Numbered from the stretch's first letter, positions 45,477 through 55,782 are shown. The stretch is 64,000 bases of DNA from Geitlerinema sp. PCC 9228 (GCF_001870905.1 NZ_LNDC01000103.1:1-64000), one strand, 5' to 3'. Made by a program: numbers and translations. The notes: generated by a model from the sequence alone, not told the origin.

Positions 45477-46210
45477 TGGGCAAACGACGCAAATCTCGCA
45501 AGCAATTTTCTAAGAAATCTAAAAAGCGTCTTCCCAAACGCGATCGCCGAACGTCTTCCAAACGCTTGCAAGAAAAACTCGAACAAATTCAAGGAGAATT
45601 GGAACAAGCGCGTGCGGAACGGGAATATTTGCAGAACCAACTAGCGTGGGTTTTGTATTACCTAGAACGTTTGGACCCACCGACATTGTATCAGACTTTG
45701 GAGAATATCTCGCAAGGAATGGGGGCAGCCAATCCCTTACCTTCGGAAGTGGGAATTGACTACCAACCCTTGCAGGAAATGCTTGCCCACCAGGATTGGC
45801 AGCAAGCGGACGAACAAACTTGGATGTTATTGCTGCAAGCGTTTGATAAGGAGGATTCCCAGGTTTTGACGCCTGAAGATATAGCGAATTTCCCCAGTAC
45901 GGATTTGCAAACAATAAATTGGTTGTGGGAGGCTTATAGCGAGGGTCGTTTTGGCTTGCGCGTACAACAGGAAGTTTGGGAAATGGTGGGCGGCGATTAC
46001 GGGGCTTTTTGCGATCGCGTGGGCTGGCGTTCTGCGAGTCAGTGGTTGTACTACGAAGACCTCACGTTTAGCCTCAGCGCGGCTACCGGTCACTTGCCGG
46101 TTTTGGGATGGCGTCGGCGTTCCTGTTACGGTGTGGGCAGCAATACGGCGCGGGAAAGCATGGCTTATCTATTGGAACGTTTTCGGGAGGTGACTGGCGA
46201 GGAGGAATGA
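45476..46210 (+). CDS. GUN4-domain protein with basic coiled-coil N-terminus
   Basis: A 244-residue protein. Residues 1-35 are strongly basic (MGKRRKSRKQFSKKSKKRLP), and about 35-75 form a coiled coil (KRLQEKLEQIQGELEQARAEREYLQNQL). From about residue 95, YQPLQEMLAHQDWQQADEQTWMLLLQ begins the GUN4 fold, with LWEAYSEGRFGLRVQQEVW and WLYYEDLTFSLSAATGHLP. Canonical GUN4 binds protoporphyrin and Mg-protoporphyrin and stimulates Mg-chelatase; this version adds a basic arm that could bind membrane or nucleic acid. The ATG overlaps the gshB stop, so it is co-translated with glutathione synthetase. Its ligand is not known. Confidence 0.9.
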   Translation: MGKRRKSRKQFSKKSKKRLPKRDRRTSSKRLQEKLEQIQGELEQARAEREYLQNQLAWVLYYLERLDPPTLYQTLENISQGMGAANPLPSEVGIDYQPLQEMLAHQDWQQADEQTWMLLLQAFDKEDSQVLTPEDIANFPSTDLQTINWLWEAYSEGRFGLRVQQEVWEMVGGDYGAFCDRVGWRSASQWLYYEDLTFSLSAATGHLPVLGWRRRSCYGVGSNTARESMAYLLERFREVTGEEE

Positions 46211-46470
46211 GGTTTCTAAAGATTTTTCCTGTTTTTTTTGACATTTTAAAATGAGCGATCGCGGTTTGAATGGTTTGGAAGTAGCAACTAGAGCTGTCTA
46301 ACCTTTGAATCGAACGGTATCGGTATCCAAAACTTTTATACTACTTCAGAAATCAAATTCATGGAAACATTTAGAAGATTACGTGAATCGCAGTTAGCAA
46401 CTCTGCCACCAGCAATTGCAATTATATCCATGCTATTCTAGTATTTGGAGTGCACCGCCTTATAGAGAAT

Positions 46471-47013
46471 TTATAGTTTTCTACGCGATCGTCTTTTTTT
46501 ACTACGTGACCTTTTCCTATTCTCTTTTCGTGATATTTCTCTTTGAGAATTTAGGGGTAATGCTGCTAAATCGCGTTGGTTATTTAATACTGAACGAATT
46601 GTAAAAAATGTAAGCAAGACACCAATTCCAACAAATGCTACGCCTACATGTTCTGTACTTATTTGCGCTCCAAAGATTTGAATTTCCGTATTGGAGTTGG
46701 AGTTTATTGCAATTGCATATATACCACCGGCAATACAAATTATGGCTAGCAGGCCGAAAGTTTTAGTTATAAGTTTGTGTAGTTCGATTGCTTCTCTTTG
46801 ATGAATTGGTGCTGTTGGCGGCGTTGGTTTATGATTGCTATGGATCGCTATAGCCGGAACCACGTTTGTACTTCCACAAAAACATTTTCCTTCATAGGAG
46901 AAAGCATCATTCACCATAAATCTTCCACAATCAAGGCATTTCTTACCTCGTTCGTTTTCCTTAAATTTATGTAATGTCCAACAGCATTTTTGACCTGGCT
47001 CGAAAGTTTCCAT
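46471..47013 (-). CDS. Zinc-ribbon membrane protein of unknown function
   Basis: A 180-residue protein from the ATG at 47013; AGGAGG lies ten bases before it and supports that start over the GTG at 47019. Residues 1-55 form a zinc-ribbon-like module (CCWTLHKF, KCLDCGRFM, KCFCGSTNVV). Two membrane helices follow (about 85-105 and 125-150), and the C-terminus is extremely basic (RKRSRSKKRRSRRKL). No family was recognised. It stands alone between gaps of 260 and 380 bases. Confidence 0.65.
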   Translation of the reverse strand: METFEPGQKCCWTLHKFKENERGKKCLDCGRFMVNDAFSYEGKCFCGSTNVVPAIAIHSNHKPTPPTAPIHQREAIELHKLITKTFGLLAIICIAGGIYAIAINSNSNTEIQIFGAQISTEHVGVAFVGIGVLLTFFTIRSVLNNQRDLAALPLNSQREISRKENRKRSRSKKRRSRRKL

Positions 47014-47395
47014 TAACACTTAACCTCCTGCACCTCTCTAGATGTTCCCGAACATTAATAATTCTATTGTAAAGCTTAGGAACATTTACTTGATAAGGGG
47101 CAATAGTGAAGAAGGCAGCTCCCCTGTAGGGATGAAAAGGAATGTTCTGTACCCTCAGAAGCCTTCAATATTTTAAGAAAAAATTTATATTTGATCGATA
47201 TCCTTCCTACCTTTCCATCAGTTTTTGTGGTATTTCATTTAGTCCAAAATGTTGGGTAAAATAATGGCTATTTCTTTCAGACTAACAATTAGAGCAATCG
47301 CTTTTCTCTCAATACCATCACCACCCGCCCTTGACGCCCCCTTCCCCTTCACATTAAACTAAAAGCCAATCTCATCTCCCACGCATCCACGCCCC
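47014..47395. other. Intergenic gap, 382 bp
   Basis: This gap holds the upstream regions of two divergent genes. It is AT-rich with no clear promoter or RNA motif. Nothing else is supported. Confidence 0.45.
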
Positions 47396-48253
47396 ATGCC
47401 CAACATCAACCGCCGTCAATTTATTATCCTCTCCAGCCTCGCCACTGGCTATGCCCTTTGTACCCATCCCATCGCCGCCAGTACCATCACCACAGACACC
47501 GAAGGCATTACCACCGAACAAGTGCAAATCCCCATTGGCGGCGTCTCCATTCCCGCTTATACCGCCATGCCCGCATCGGGAAATATGTTTCCCGTGGTTT
47601 TGGTCGTACACGAAATTTTTGGCGTTCACGAATACATCCAAGACGTTTGCCGCCGTTTGGCGAAAGAAGGATATTTTGCGATCGCGCCAGCCTTGTTTGC
47701 CCGCCAAAGCGATGTCTCCCAAATGAGCGATCCCCAAACCATCATCTCGGAAGTGGTGTCTCAAGTCCCCGACAAACAAGTTATGGATGACTTGAATGCT
47801 ACCGTTACCTGGGTTGCCGGCACGGGCAAAGGCAACATCGACAAATTGGGGATTACTGGGTTTTGCTGGGGCGGTCGCATTGTGTGGCTGTATGCCGCCC
47901 ACAACCCCCGCGTCAAAGCTGGAGTGGCTTGGTATGGTCGTTTGCAGGGAGAAACCACGCCGCTAACCCCGCAACATCCCATCGATATTGCCGGCAAGTT
48001 GCAAGCCCCGGTTTTGGGATTGTACGGTGGTAGCGATCGCTTGATTTCCGTAGAAAGCATCCAAACCATGCGCCAACGCCTGGTTCAAAGCAACAGCCCC
48101 TCCGAAATTGTGGTTTATCCCGACGCTTCCCACGGGTTCCACGCCGACTATCGGGATTCTTATGCAAAAGAGGCAGCGGTGGATGGCTGGCAGCGATTGC
48201 AAGTGTGGTTTCGCCGCCACGATGTGATTTATAACATTACATTAGCGGATTAG
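47396..48253 (+). CDS. Tat-exported dienelactone hydrolase family protein
   Basis: A 285-residue alpha/beta hydrolase. MPNINRRQFIILSSLATGYA is a twin-arginine signal (RRQFIIL), so the protein is exported folded. The nucleophile elbow is GFCWGG, with Cys in place of Ser as in dienelactone hydrolases; the acid is in GGSDRLISVES and the base in YPDASHGFHADYRDSY. DLHs open lactone rings in aromatic degradation, but many bacterial members have other substrates. No degradation genes are near, so the substrate is unknown. Confidence 0.88.
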   Translation: MPNINRRQFIILSSLATGYALCTHPIAASTITTDTEGITTEQVQIPIGGVSIPAYTAMPASGNMFPVVLVVHEIFGVHEYIQDVCRRLAKEGYFAIAPALFARQSDVSQMSDPQTIISEVVSQVPDKQVMDDLNATVTWVAGTGKGNIDKLGITGFCWGGRIVWLYAAHNPRVKAGVAWYGRLQGETTPLTPQHPIDIAGKLQAPVLGLYGGSDRLISVESIQTMRQRLVQSNSPSEIVVYPDASHGFHADYRDSYAKEAAVDGWQRLQVWFRRHDVIYNITLAD

Positions 48254-48643
48254 GACGTATACATGTATAATAGTAAGGACGAAACGATGTATTCAAAATC
48301 CATTGATATGCCAGCTCCCTCAAGCTATGACTTTCGTCAAAAGGCAATTTTGGCAATTTTTTGTCAATCCCCTACTTGAGAATTTTCGTAATTAAAAAAC
48401 GAACTTGCGCTTTTCCAGCTAATTTGGTAGGATTTTAAAAATTTCACAATCGAGGCTTTGTATGTCAAATTTTTAAAAAATCGCCTCAAAAAACGGCGCC
48501 ACCCCCCAGAATTTCATGGGCACTACTGGTAGAAACCTGGCTTGGCATCGATGGATGTTGCAGGAAATTTGGGGCGTTTTGGTAGCTCTAATTTGACGAT
48601 TACATGTTTTTGTGCTATAGTAAAGGGTTTAACTACTTTACTG
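48254..48643. other. Intergenic gap, 390 bp
   Basis: The gap lies between the hydrolase stop and the gpsA stop (convergent). It includes GTATACATGTATA near 48259, a short palindrome of unknown use. No gene or RNA was recognised. Confidence 0.45.
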
Positions 48644-49627
48644 CTAATCGATAAAATCTTTAATAAACGAATTAATAAACGTATTCACCTGGCATTTGCC
48701 ATTAATTACTTCCCACAAACCGCGCGCTAGGGGAAGGGAAATATGCAGTTTCTCTGCAATGTAGAGAGTGGTTTTCAGGGTATTGTATCCTTCTGGCAAA
48801 ACACCCATTTTTTCTTGAATTTCCGGCAGAGAAAAATCGCTAGCCAGCAGTTCTCCCATACGGCGGTTGTGACTGTGTTGGCTTAAAGACGTAGCCAGCA
48901 AGTCACCCATACCAGAAATATACAAAAAGGTTTCTAGTTTGGCACCCAATCCTACTCCAATGCGCGCCATTTCTTCGAGGGCTAAGGTAATATAAGAGGC
49001 ACGAAAATTAATACTGTGGATGGATTTGCCATCGAACAATCCCAAACCGATAGCGTAGATATTTTTCAACACCCCTCCCATTTCTACACCGATTTCATCG
49101 TCGGAAAAACGGGTACGGAAATGGTCGTTATCTAGGACTTGGGATACCATTAAAAGATGGCTGGAATTTTGTCCGGCAATCGTAACCAATGTGGGCATCC
49201 CTTGGGAAAATTCGTTGGCGACGGAAGGACCGGAAAGCATGATGCGGGAACAGTGGGGAAAGAGTTTTGATAAAATTTGAAAGGCGGTTAATCCGGTTTG
49301 GCGGTCGATGCCTTTGGCGAGGTTTACCAAAATGGTTTCGTGGCTGATTTGTTCGCGGAGGGGTTCTAGGGTAGGTTGAATAAATATGGAGGGGATGGCA
49401 ATAAATACCATTTGGCTGCTGTCAAAAACGGTTTTGACTTCTGTGGTGGCGGATAGGTTTTTTGAGAGAGAAACGTCGGGAAGAAATTTGCTGTTGGTTT
49501 GCTTTTGGTTGATTTCGGCTACAACGTCGCTGTTGTATTCCCAGCCGAGAACTGGATAGCCGTTGTTGGCAATTAAGTTGCCCATGGCGGTGCCAAAGTT
49601 TCCCAAACCAATGATACCAATTTGCAT
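48644..49627 (-). CDS. gpsA: Glycerol-3-phosphate dehydrogenase [NAD(P)+]
   Basis: A 327-residue enzyme that reduces dihydroxyacetone phosphate to sn-glycerol-3-phosphate for phospholipid and glycolipid synthesis. GIIGLGNFGTAMG (residues 4-16) is the dinucleotide fold; VFIAIPSIFI and NLAKGIDRQTG follow, and GGVLKNIYAIGLGLFDG holds the catalytic Lys. TAGGAGCAACGAAA precedes the ATG. The length is normal, and the gene appears monocistronic. Confidence 0.95.
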   Translation of the reverse strand: MQIGIIGLGNFGTAMGNLIANNGYPVLGWEYNSDVVAEINQKQTNSKFLPDVSLSKNLSATTEVKTVFDSSQMVFIAIPSIFIQPTLEPLREQISHETILVNLAKGIDRQTGLTAFQILSKLFPHCSRIMLSGPSVANEFSQGMPTLVTIAGQNSSHLLMVSQVLDNDHFRTRFSDDEIGVEMGGVLKNIYAIGLGLFDGKSIHSINFRASYITLALEEMARIGVGLGAKLETFLYISGMGDLLATSLSQHSHNRRMGELLASDFSLPEIQEKMGVLPEGYNTLKTTLYIAEKLHISLPLARGLWEVINGKCQVNTFINSFIKDFID

Positions 49628-49647
49628 TTTCGTTGCTCCTAGATTTT

Positions 49648-49797
49648 ATACCAAATTCTATGCGTACAAGTTCCATTTTATATAGAGACTAAAGAGGGGA
49701 AGGAAGGGGAAGAAGTGCCCTCTCACGAAAGGGGCAACCAAACCGGGGTTGCCCCTACAGGATAATTGTGGTTTTTCCATGTCGGATTTGGTATTAG
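49648..49797. repeat. MITE-like element (copy B)
   Basis: Ends ATACCAAAT (49650-49658) and ATTTGGTAT (about 49788-49796) form a terminal inverted repeat around a hairpin with arms AGGGGCAACC and GGTTGCCCCT. The right half from 49739 aligns with 5007-5055 (GTTGCCCCTACAGG, then ATTGTG, TTTTT). With copy A it defines a small non-coding repeat family. It lies between gpsA and the next minus-strand gene's stop. Confidence 0.65.
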
Positions 49798-50660
49798 GGA
49801 TTTGGCGAGGAATTGCTTTCTGGAATTGTTTGCGAGTTTTGTTTCTCGGGGAAATAAAACTCTAAGGCTCCATTATCTGTTCTAATTTTCGCTCCTAAAT
49901 CGCGAATTTCTTGCAAAGCGCGTTGCTGGGTATATTTATCTTTTGTACGAACGGCTCTCGAATAAACATCTGCCCATCCCATCAACCGAATTTGTTTGCT
50001 TTTGGGATTTTTCTGTAAAAATTGGGCTCGTTGGCGGTAGCTTTGGGCATATCCGGGATATTCTTTTTGGTTGGGACTTTGTTCGACCCAGTCAGCGGCT
50101 TTTTGGTAGGAGTGAATGGCACCTTCAATATCTCCTAGTAATAATAATTGGTCCATGGCTTTGTACACCCAAAGCAAAAAGGCACGTGGGTGCATGGTGG
50201 GGGTTAGTTTTTCGATGCCGCGATTGATATAGCGAACGGAAGTTTCTGGTTGGGCTTGATAGATGGAAATGCCGTTGGAAAGAAAAGGATAAATTTCTAC
50301 AAAGCGAGGGTCGAGTTGGGTGATTAAATCGAAATGGTTGTCGTTGAGTTGATATCCGGTTGCGCGGCGAGCTTCCTTGTTGCCGAAGTATTGTAAATAT
50401 CGCAAAAAGACCCAATCGGCAAGCAAGTTATCAAACCCAAAGGTAGGCATTCTTTTCATAACTTGCAATTGCAGTTGGATTTGTCTTTCTTGTTGGGTGG
50501 GTGTAATTTGGGAGGCAGATAAGTTGTCTTGCGACATTTTTTCTGATTGCATAGCCACAATCGTACCAGCTGCGATCGCAGCGATCGCGGGTGCTATCCA
50601 ACCACCCAATCGCGACAGCCAACGCAACCTCGAATCTTGTTTGTTGCCTATAAATTCCAT
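49794..50660 (-). CDS. Conserved cyanobacterial membrane-anchored protein of unknown function
   Basis: A 288-residue protein from the ATG at 50660 (MEFIGNKQDSRLRWLSRLGG). A membrane anchor spans about residues 22-42 (IAPAIAAIAAGTIVAM). The rest is helical and TPR-like in feel: LLADWVFLRYLQYFGNKEARR, FDLITQLDPRFVEIYPFLSNG, GDIEGAIHSYQKAADW. A short Pro/Ser tail ends it. Similar proteins occur across cyanobacteria. No catalytic motif is visible; a scaffold role is guesswork. Confidence 0.7.
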   Translation of the reverse strand: MEFIGNKQDSRLRWLSRLGGWIAPAIAAIAAGTIVAMQSEKMSQDNLSASQITPTQQERQIQLQLQVMKRMPTFGFDNLLADWVFLRYLQYFGNKEARRATGYQLNDNHFDLITQLDPRFVEIYPFLSNGISIYQAQPETSVRYINRGIEKLTPTMHPRAFLLWVYKAMDQLLLLGDIEGAIHSYQKAADWVEQSPNQKEYPGYAQSYRQRAQFLQKNPKSKQIRLMGWADVYSRAVRTKDKYTQQRALQEIRDLGAKIRTDNGALEFYFPEKQNSQTIPESNSSPNP

Positions 50661-51126
50661 ATGAGGTTCTACCCTACACACCTTCCATTTCCCGAGGAAA
50701 TCCCAAGAAAAAATTGCAGCAAAAACCAGCGCTCAAATCATGCTGCTCTTATTTTACTGGCAATTTGCCGATTTGTTCGGCCTATAGAATGGCACAATGG
50801 ACAGCAACATAGCTATCATAGGGGCATCAGCGATATGGAAACCGCTCGTGGCGGCTCGCTTCCCAAACTCCTACCAATCTAGGCATCGCCATAGCGATCG
50901 CAGCCACTTCCACACCACCAAAACAACTCAATACCGATGGTAATGGGTACCACCGCCCGTCGAACCAAAATGGCATTCAACCATGCTGGTACGCCAGTAT
51001 TGCAGATGTACCCAGATATATGGGGAAACAGCCATTAGTCGAGGCTACGGCACTTGTTTCCGCTCTTGTACCGATGCCCAGCAATTCCAACTGGGCTGAG
51101 ACTGTTGTATTTTTCCTGACCTACGT
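50661..51126. other. Intergenic gap, 466 bp
   Basis: This divergent upstream region contains no protein frame with codon bias and no recognised RNA. Several G/C-rich palindromic bits (for example GCGATCGC copies) are ordinary for the genome. Confidence 0.45.
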
Positions 51127-52416
51127 ATGAACCGATCTTCTGGTAACACCCCATACCGTTCTTCCTGGCTGTTTAACAGCACCTTGGCAGCCACCACCCT
51201 CTCCTTGCTGGTTCCCTATGCAGCCCCAGTAGCGGCAGATAGCTTAGAAGATAGCCCCAAAGTAGTCATTGACGAAGCGTGGCAAATCGTTTATCGCGAA
51301 TTTGTTGATGGCGACTTCAACCAAGTCAACTGGCAGCAAGTACGCCAAGACCTGCTAGAGCAAGATTATAGCTCGCGCGAGCAAGCCTACGAAGCCCTGC
51401 GGGATGCTCTTTCCCAGCTGAACGATCCCTACACTCGTTTTCTCGATCCCCGACAGTTTCAACGGCTAGCCAGCCAAACTTCTGGCGAACTTTCCGGCGT
51501 AGGTGTACGTTTGGAAAGCGATGAAACCGGCGATCGCGTGCGCGTGGCGGAAGTGTTAAAAGAATCGCCTGCCTTAGAAGCGGGATTGCAAACCGGCGAT
51601 CGCATTTTACAAATTAACGGTCGTTCCACCAAAGGCATGAGCCCCGAAGACGCAGCCAGACTCCTGCGTGGCGAAGTTGGTAGCTACGTCAAAGTCAAAA
51701 TCCAGCGTTTGAGCGACCAAACCCAAGAGCTCACCTTACGCCGGGAACGCATTACCATTCCTTCTGTAGCTACCCGTCTCAAGCGAGAAGACGACAACCG
51801 CATCGGCTACATTCGCATTAAAGAATTTAGCGCCCACGCTCCCGAGGAAACCCGCCAAGCCATTCAAAAACTGGAACAAGAGGGTGCCCAAGCGTTTGTA
51901 TTGGATTTGCGCGGCAACCCCGGCGGTTTGTTGAATGCTAGCATTGAAATTGCTCGCATGTGGCTGCAATCGGGCACCATCGTCCGCACAGTCGATCGCA
52001 GCGGCGAAAGCAAAATCAGCAACGCCAACCAACAAGCTATTACCAAATTGCCATTAGTCGTTTTGGTAGATAACAACTCCGCCAGCGCCAGCGAAATTTT
52101 AGCCGGTGCCATCCAAGACAACGAACGTGGTGTTGTGGTTGGGGAGGAAACCTTTGGCAAAGCCTTCGTGCAGTCAGTGCATTCCCTTTCCGACGGTTCG
52201 GGGATTGCGGTTACCATTGCCCATTACTACACCCCCGACGGTACGGATATAAGCAAAAAAGGCATCGTACCCGATATTGCTGTAGATATTTCCGCCGCGG
52301 AAAAACGCCAGTTAGATGACAATCCCAGTTCCCTAGCCACCAGCGAAGATCCCTACTACCAGCGCGCCGTTTCGCTGCTGCAAAAGGGGCAACCTTCCAT
52401 TGCCAATCGCCAGTAG
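51127..52416 (+). CDS. Carboxyl-terminal processing protease (S41A)
   Basis: A 429-residue exported protease with a signal peptide (residues about 12-37). The PDZ domain (about 115-200; GVGVRLESDE, AGLQTGDRILQINGRST) recognises C-terminal tails. The catalytic Ser lies in NNSASASEI (316-324) and the general base is K345 in GEETFGKAFVQS. CtpA removes the C-terminal extension of the D1 protein of photosystem II; CtpB and CtpC are close relatives with other substrates. The family is clear but the paralogue is not, so no gene symbol is given. Confidence 0.92.
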   Translation: MNRSSGNTPYRSSWLFNSTLAATTLSLLVPYAAPVAADSLEDSPKVVIDEAWQIVYREFVDGDFNQVNWQQVRQDLLEQDYSSREQAYEALRDALSQLNDPYTRFLDPRQFQRLASQTSGELSGVGVRLESDETGDRVRVAEVLKESPALEAGLQTGDRILQINGRSTKGMSPEDAARLLRGEVGSYVKVKIQRLSDQTQELTLRRERITIPSVATRLKREDDNRIGYIRIKEFSAHAPEETRQAIQKLEQEGAQAFVLDLRGNPGGLLNASIEIARMWLQSGTIVRTVDRSGESKISNANQQAITKLPLVVLVDNNSASASEILAGAIQDNERGVVVGEETFGKAFVQSVHSLSDGSGIAVTIAHYYTPDGTDISKKGIVPDIAVDISAAEKRQLDDNPSSLATSEDPYYQRAVSLLQKGQPSIANRQ

Positions 52417-52525
52417 CTGTGGAGGAACTTTCCGGTTTTGGTGCGTTGGTCGATCTAGCGCACCCAACCGGTCGCCTTCGTGGCATGATATTGGGGTAGC
52501 ATGTTTTTAATCAAGACAAACTCCT

Positions 52526-53236
52526 ATGGCGATCGCGCAACCCGATATCGATCTGGCTCCCCTTATCGACCATTCCATCCTGATTCCCATCGCTACGCCG
52601 GAGCAGGTGAAGCAATATTGCCAACAAGCAGAACAATATCAATTTGCCAGCGTCTGCGTTTGCCCCACCCATGTGAGTCAAGCGGTAGAATGGCTCCATG
52701 GGAAGAAACCCCAAGTGTGTACGGTCATTGGCTTTCCTACCGGGGCAACCACATCGGCAACCAAACTTTACGAGGCGCAGGAAGCGGTAGAACGCGGCGC
52801 TAGCGAGTTGGATGTGGTGTTAAATTTGGGATGGATTAAAACCGGCGATAGCAAATCCCTGTATCGCGAAATTGCCCAAATTTGTGAGGAAACCGGGCAA
52901 ACTGTGAAAGCAATTTTGGAAACCAATTTGCTGACCAACGATGAAAAACGCCTGGCAGCAGAGGTGTGTTTGGATGCTGGCGTGCAGTTTCTGAAAACTT
53001 GTACCGGTTGGAACGGTGGCGCTACCGTGGAGGATGTGAAGCTGCTGCACGATATTGCTCGCGGGAATATTGGGGTTAAAGCTTCCGGGGGAATTCGTAC
53101 TTACGAACAGGCAGTGCGGTTGGTGATGGCGGGGGCAACCCGTTTGGGAACCTCTCGCGGTGTGGAATTGTTGCGCCAGCGCGATCGCGCTAACGAAATC
53201 AGCGAGGAAGAAGCATCTTCCCATGCCCAGTCATGA
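52526..53236 (+). CDS. deoC: Deoxyribose-phosphate aldolase
   Basis: A 236-residue TIM-barrel aldolase cleaving deoxyribose-5-phosphate to glyceraldehyde-3-phosphate and acetaldehyde. Motifs: [43 protein letters not shown] (Schiff-base Lys region; FIKTSTG in most) and VKASGGIRT. The TCTGW variant is a modest departure. The stop overlaps the recO start by four bases, an operon sign. Confidence 0.95.
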   Translation: MAIAQPDIDLAPLIDHSILIPIATPEQVKQYCQQAEQYQFASVCVCPTHVSQAVEWLHGKKPQVCTVIGFPTGATTSATKLYEAQEAVERGASELDVVLNLGWIKTGDSKSLYREIAQICEETGQTVKAILETNLLTNDEKRLAAEVCLDAGVQFLKTCTGWNGGATVEDVKLLHDIARGNIGVKASGGIRTYEQAVRLVMAGATRLGTSRGVELLRQRDRANEISEEEASSHAQS

Positions 53237-54171
53237 ACAAAAGTTACAAGGCAGTGGGGATTAATTTAAAATCCTCCCCGCTGGGAGAGTCAGACCGACT
53301 GCTGACAATTTTAACGGCAGAATACGGGATTGTGCGTGCGATCGCGCCGGGGGCACGCAAACATAAATCTACCCTGCGCGGTCGCAGCGAGGTGTTTGTG
53401 GAAAACGAACTGTTGCTCTACCGCGGGCGATCGCTCCATCGCATCCAACAGGCGCAAACCCTGGCTTCCTACCCTAGTTTGAGCCAAAATTTGGGGAAAC
53501 TAACTGTAGCCCAGTATTGGGCAGAGTTGGTGTTGGCACAGGCAGTGAGCGAACAACCCCAAACCGAATTGTACGAAATTCTCACCGAACACCTGCGCCG
53601 CTTGCACCAAATGAGTGCCCCCTCTGCTCAGACAGAAGTGCAGGCGTTGCTAGCTCGTTTGTGCCACGGCATCTATCACTTGCTGGCGGTGGGTGGGATT
53701 GCCCCCCAGTGTTTTCGCTGTACTTTCTCGCAACAAGCGATCGCGCCCCCAGAAACCACGGAGGAAACTTGGCAAGTGGGATTTAGCGCTGCCAGTGGTG
53801 GTATCGTCAGCTTGGCAGCGTTCGAGAAAACCCGAAATCGCCAGCAAAAGACCAGTTCCGCAACCAGTGGTACTTGCCGCGAAGCACCTTCTTCCTACCG
53901 CACCGATCGCATCCCAGATAACCGTACGGGATGGCCACCGCTAACTGGTAAGCTGAATGCAGGAGAACTAGCCATGTTGCAGCAACTGCCCTCACCGCAA
54001 CTGCCTGCAGAATGGCTCGTGCCTCCCGCAGCAACTTCCCCTTCCCACTGCCAAGGGCTTTCCGATTCTTGGCAAACCATAGAACACCTGTTGCGTCAGT
54101 ATGCCCAATATCATTTGGGAACGTCCATCCGCTCAGCCACCTTACTCAACGCTTGTATTACAATGTTTTAA
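53233..54171 (+). CDS. recO: DNA repair protein RecO
   Basis: A 312-residue protein that loads RecA on SSB-coated single strands with RecR. The N-terminal OB fold starts [43 protein letters not shown] central helical part is [20 protein letters not shown] non-conserved Ser/Thr/Arg-rich segment ([20 protein letters not shown], about residues 205-230) inserts before the C-terminal helix. The start ATG overlaps deoC by four bases (ATGA), so the two are coupled. Confidence 0.92.
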   Translation: MNKSYKAVGINLKSSPLGESDRLLTILTAEYGIVRAIAPGARKHKSTLRGRSEVFVENELLLYRGRSLHRIQQAQTLASYPSLSQNLGKLTVAQYWAELVLAQAVSEQPQTELYEILTEHLRRLHQMSAPSAQTEVQALLARLCHGIYHLLAVGGIAPQCFRCTFSQQAIAPPETTEETWQVGFSAASGGIVSLAAFEKTRNRQQKTSSATSGTCREAPSSYRTDRIPDNRTGWPPLTGKLNAGELAMLQQLPSPQLPAEWLVPPAATSPSHCQGLSDSWQTIEHLLRQYAQYHLGTSIRSATLLNACITMF

Positions 54172-54308
54172 TCAAACACCATCGGGCAAAAGTTTAGAAA
54201 CGCTAGACGCGGCCCGAGGCTCGTGACGAACCCTTTTTTTCGTTCTTATACTTTACATTTAGATTCCTTTTTGTCTGTTGTAAACATTTTCTATCTTTTT
54301 TCCCAAGC

Positions 54309-55775
54309 ATGCCACGTTCTCCATTCGATCGCGAAACCCTAGAGTCCGACCACCCTTCCCACAATCGTCAAGGATCTGCTTCTACCACCCTATCCAGTCG
54401 CCAGTATTCCCAATCTCCAACAGGCGATCGCGCCTCGGAAACAACGGAAACAGCAAAAACCTCTGCTGGCAGTAGCGAGGTAGAAAGCGAACAAGGATTT
54501 GCGCCGGTTTTGAAAAATCGCAACTTCCTTTTATTGTGGATCGGTCAAGTGTTTTCCCAATTGGCAGATAAAGTGTACTTGGTTCTGGCGATCGCGTTAA
54601 TTGCCAGCCATTTCCAAGCTCCCGACCAAACCATCAGCGGTTGGGTCTCTGCCATTATGGTTGCCTTTACCATTCCCGCTGTTTTGCTGGGTTCCATTGC
54701 CGGCGTTTACGTCGATCGATGGTCGAAAAAAGGCGTTTTAGTGGTCACCAACCTGCTGCGCGGTGGATTGGTGTTGGTAATTCCCGCCTTGCTTTGGATT
54801 GCCGGTCAAGCAACGTGGGGTGGATTGCCCGTGGGATTTGAATTTCTCCTGGGCATTACCCTACTGGTTTCCGCCTTTACCCAATTTTTCGCCCCCGCCG
54901 AACAAGCCGCCATTCCCCTGTTGGTGAAACGGGAACGCTTGCTAGCTGCCAATTCCCTGTATACCACCACCATGATGGCTTCGGTGATTATCGGTTTTGC
55001 CATCGGCGAACCCGCCCTGGCTGCCGCTGGTTCCTTACTCGGAGGTGGCGAACTCGGCAAAGAAATGCTGGTTGGTGGCGGTTACGCGATCGCGGGGATG
55101 ATTCTCATTGCCGTCAAAACCCAAGAAAACCCCGATGCCAAATCCAGCGAATCCTCCCATGTCTGGCAAGACATTAAAGAAGGCGTCGCCTATCTCGGTA
55201 AAAACCGTCGGGTTCGCAGCGCCCTCATCCAGCTGATTATCCTCTTTTCCATTTTCGCCGCCCTCGCCGTTTTGGCCGTGCGGTTGGCAGAAATCATTCC
55301 CAACATTACTTCCTCGCAATTTGGATTCCTCCTCGCCGCCGGTGGTGTAGGCATGGCAGTTGGTGCCGGCTTTTTGGGCAACTTCGGGCAGCGACTTTCC
55401 CACCGTGCCCTCAGCTTGTATGGTTCCATCGGTATGGCAGTCTCGCTGGCGATGATTCCCCTGTTTACCGACCAACTTTTTGCCGTGGTGGGCATTATCG
55501 TCTTGTTGGGCATTGGTGCTTCTGTGGTGGGCATTCCCATGCAAACCACCATTCAGTCGGAAACCCCCGAAGAAATGCGCGGGAAAGTCTTCGGCTTGCA
55601 AAACAATGCCGTAAACATTGCCCTCAGTTTGCCCCTTGCCTTGGCAGGCGTTGCCGAAACAATTTTTGGATTGGATGCAGTTTTCTTAGGTTTGGCTGCT
55701 ATTGTAATAGCAGGTGGGATGTTGAGTTGGTATATTTCCGATACCAGAACAAATACGCGGGAAAAAGCGGGATAA
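54309..55775 (+). CDS. MFS-family transporter
   Basis: A 488-residue protein. The first 65 residues are a soluble Ser/Thr-rich extension (SDHPSHNRQGSASTTLSSRQ) that is likely cytoplasmic and disordered. Twelve membrane helices follow, starting FLLLWIGQVFSQLADKVYLV, with the loop motif GVYVDRWSKKGVL between helices 2 and 3. It resembles EntS/drug-efflux type MFS proteins; the substrate is unknown. A terminator hairpin follows 8 bases after the stop. Confidence 0.88.
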   Translation: MPRSPFDRETLESDHPSHNRQGSASTTLSSRQYSQSPTGDRASETTETAKTSAGSSEVESEQGFAPVLKNRNFLLLWIGQVFSQLADKVYLVLAIALIASHFQAPDQTISGWVSAIMVAFTIPAVLLGSIAGVYVDRWSKKGVLVVTNLLRGGLVLVIPALLWIAGQATWGGLPVGFEFLLGITLLVSAFTQFFAPAEQAAIPLLVKRERLLAANSLYTTTMMASVIIGFAIGEPALAAAGSLLGGGELGKEMLVGGGYAIAGMILIAVKTQENPDAKSSESSHVWQDIKEGVAYLGKNRRVRSALIQLIILFSIFAALAVLAVRLAEIIPNITSSQFGFLLAAGGVGMAVGAGFLGNFGQRLSHRALSLYGSIGMAVSLAMIPLFTDQLFAVVGIIVLLGIGASVVGIPMQTTIQSETPEEMRGKVFGLQNNAVNIALSLPLALAGVAETIFGLDAVFLGLAAIVIAGGMLSWYISDTRTNTREKAG

Positions 55776-55782
55776 TAATTCT

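Noticed and set aside
54172-54308. GC-rich segment GCGGCCCGAGGCTCGTGACG before the MFS gene considered as a tRNA or regulatory RNA
   Set aside because: It lacks a cloverleaf and a T-loop consensus, and only a weak stem can be drawn.
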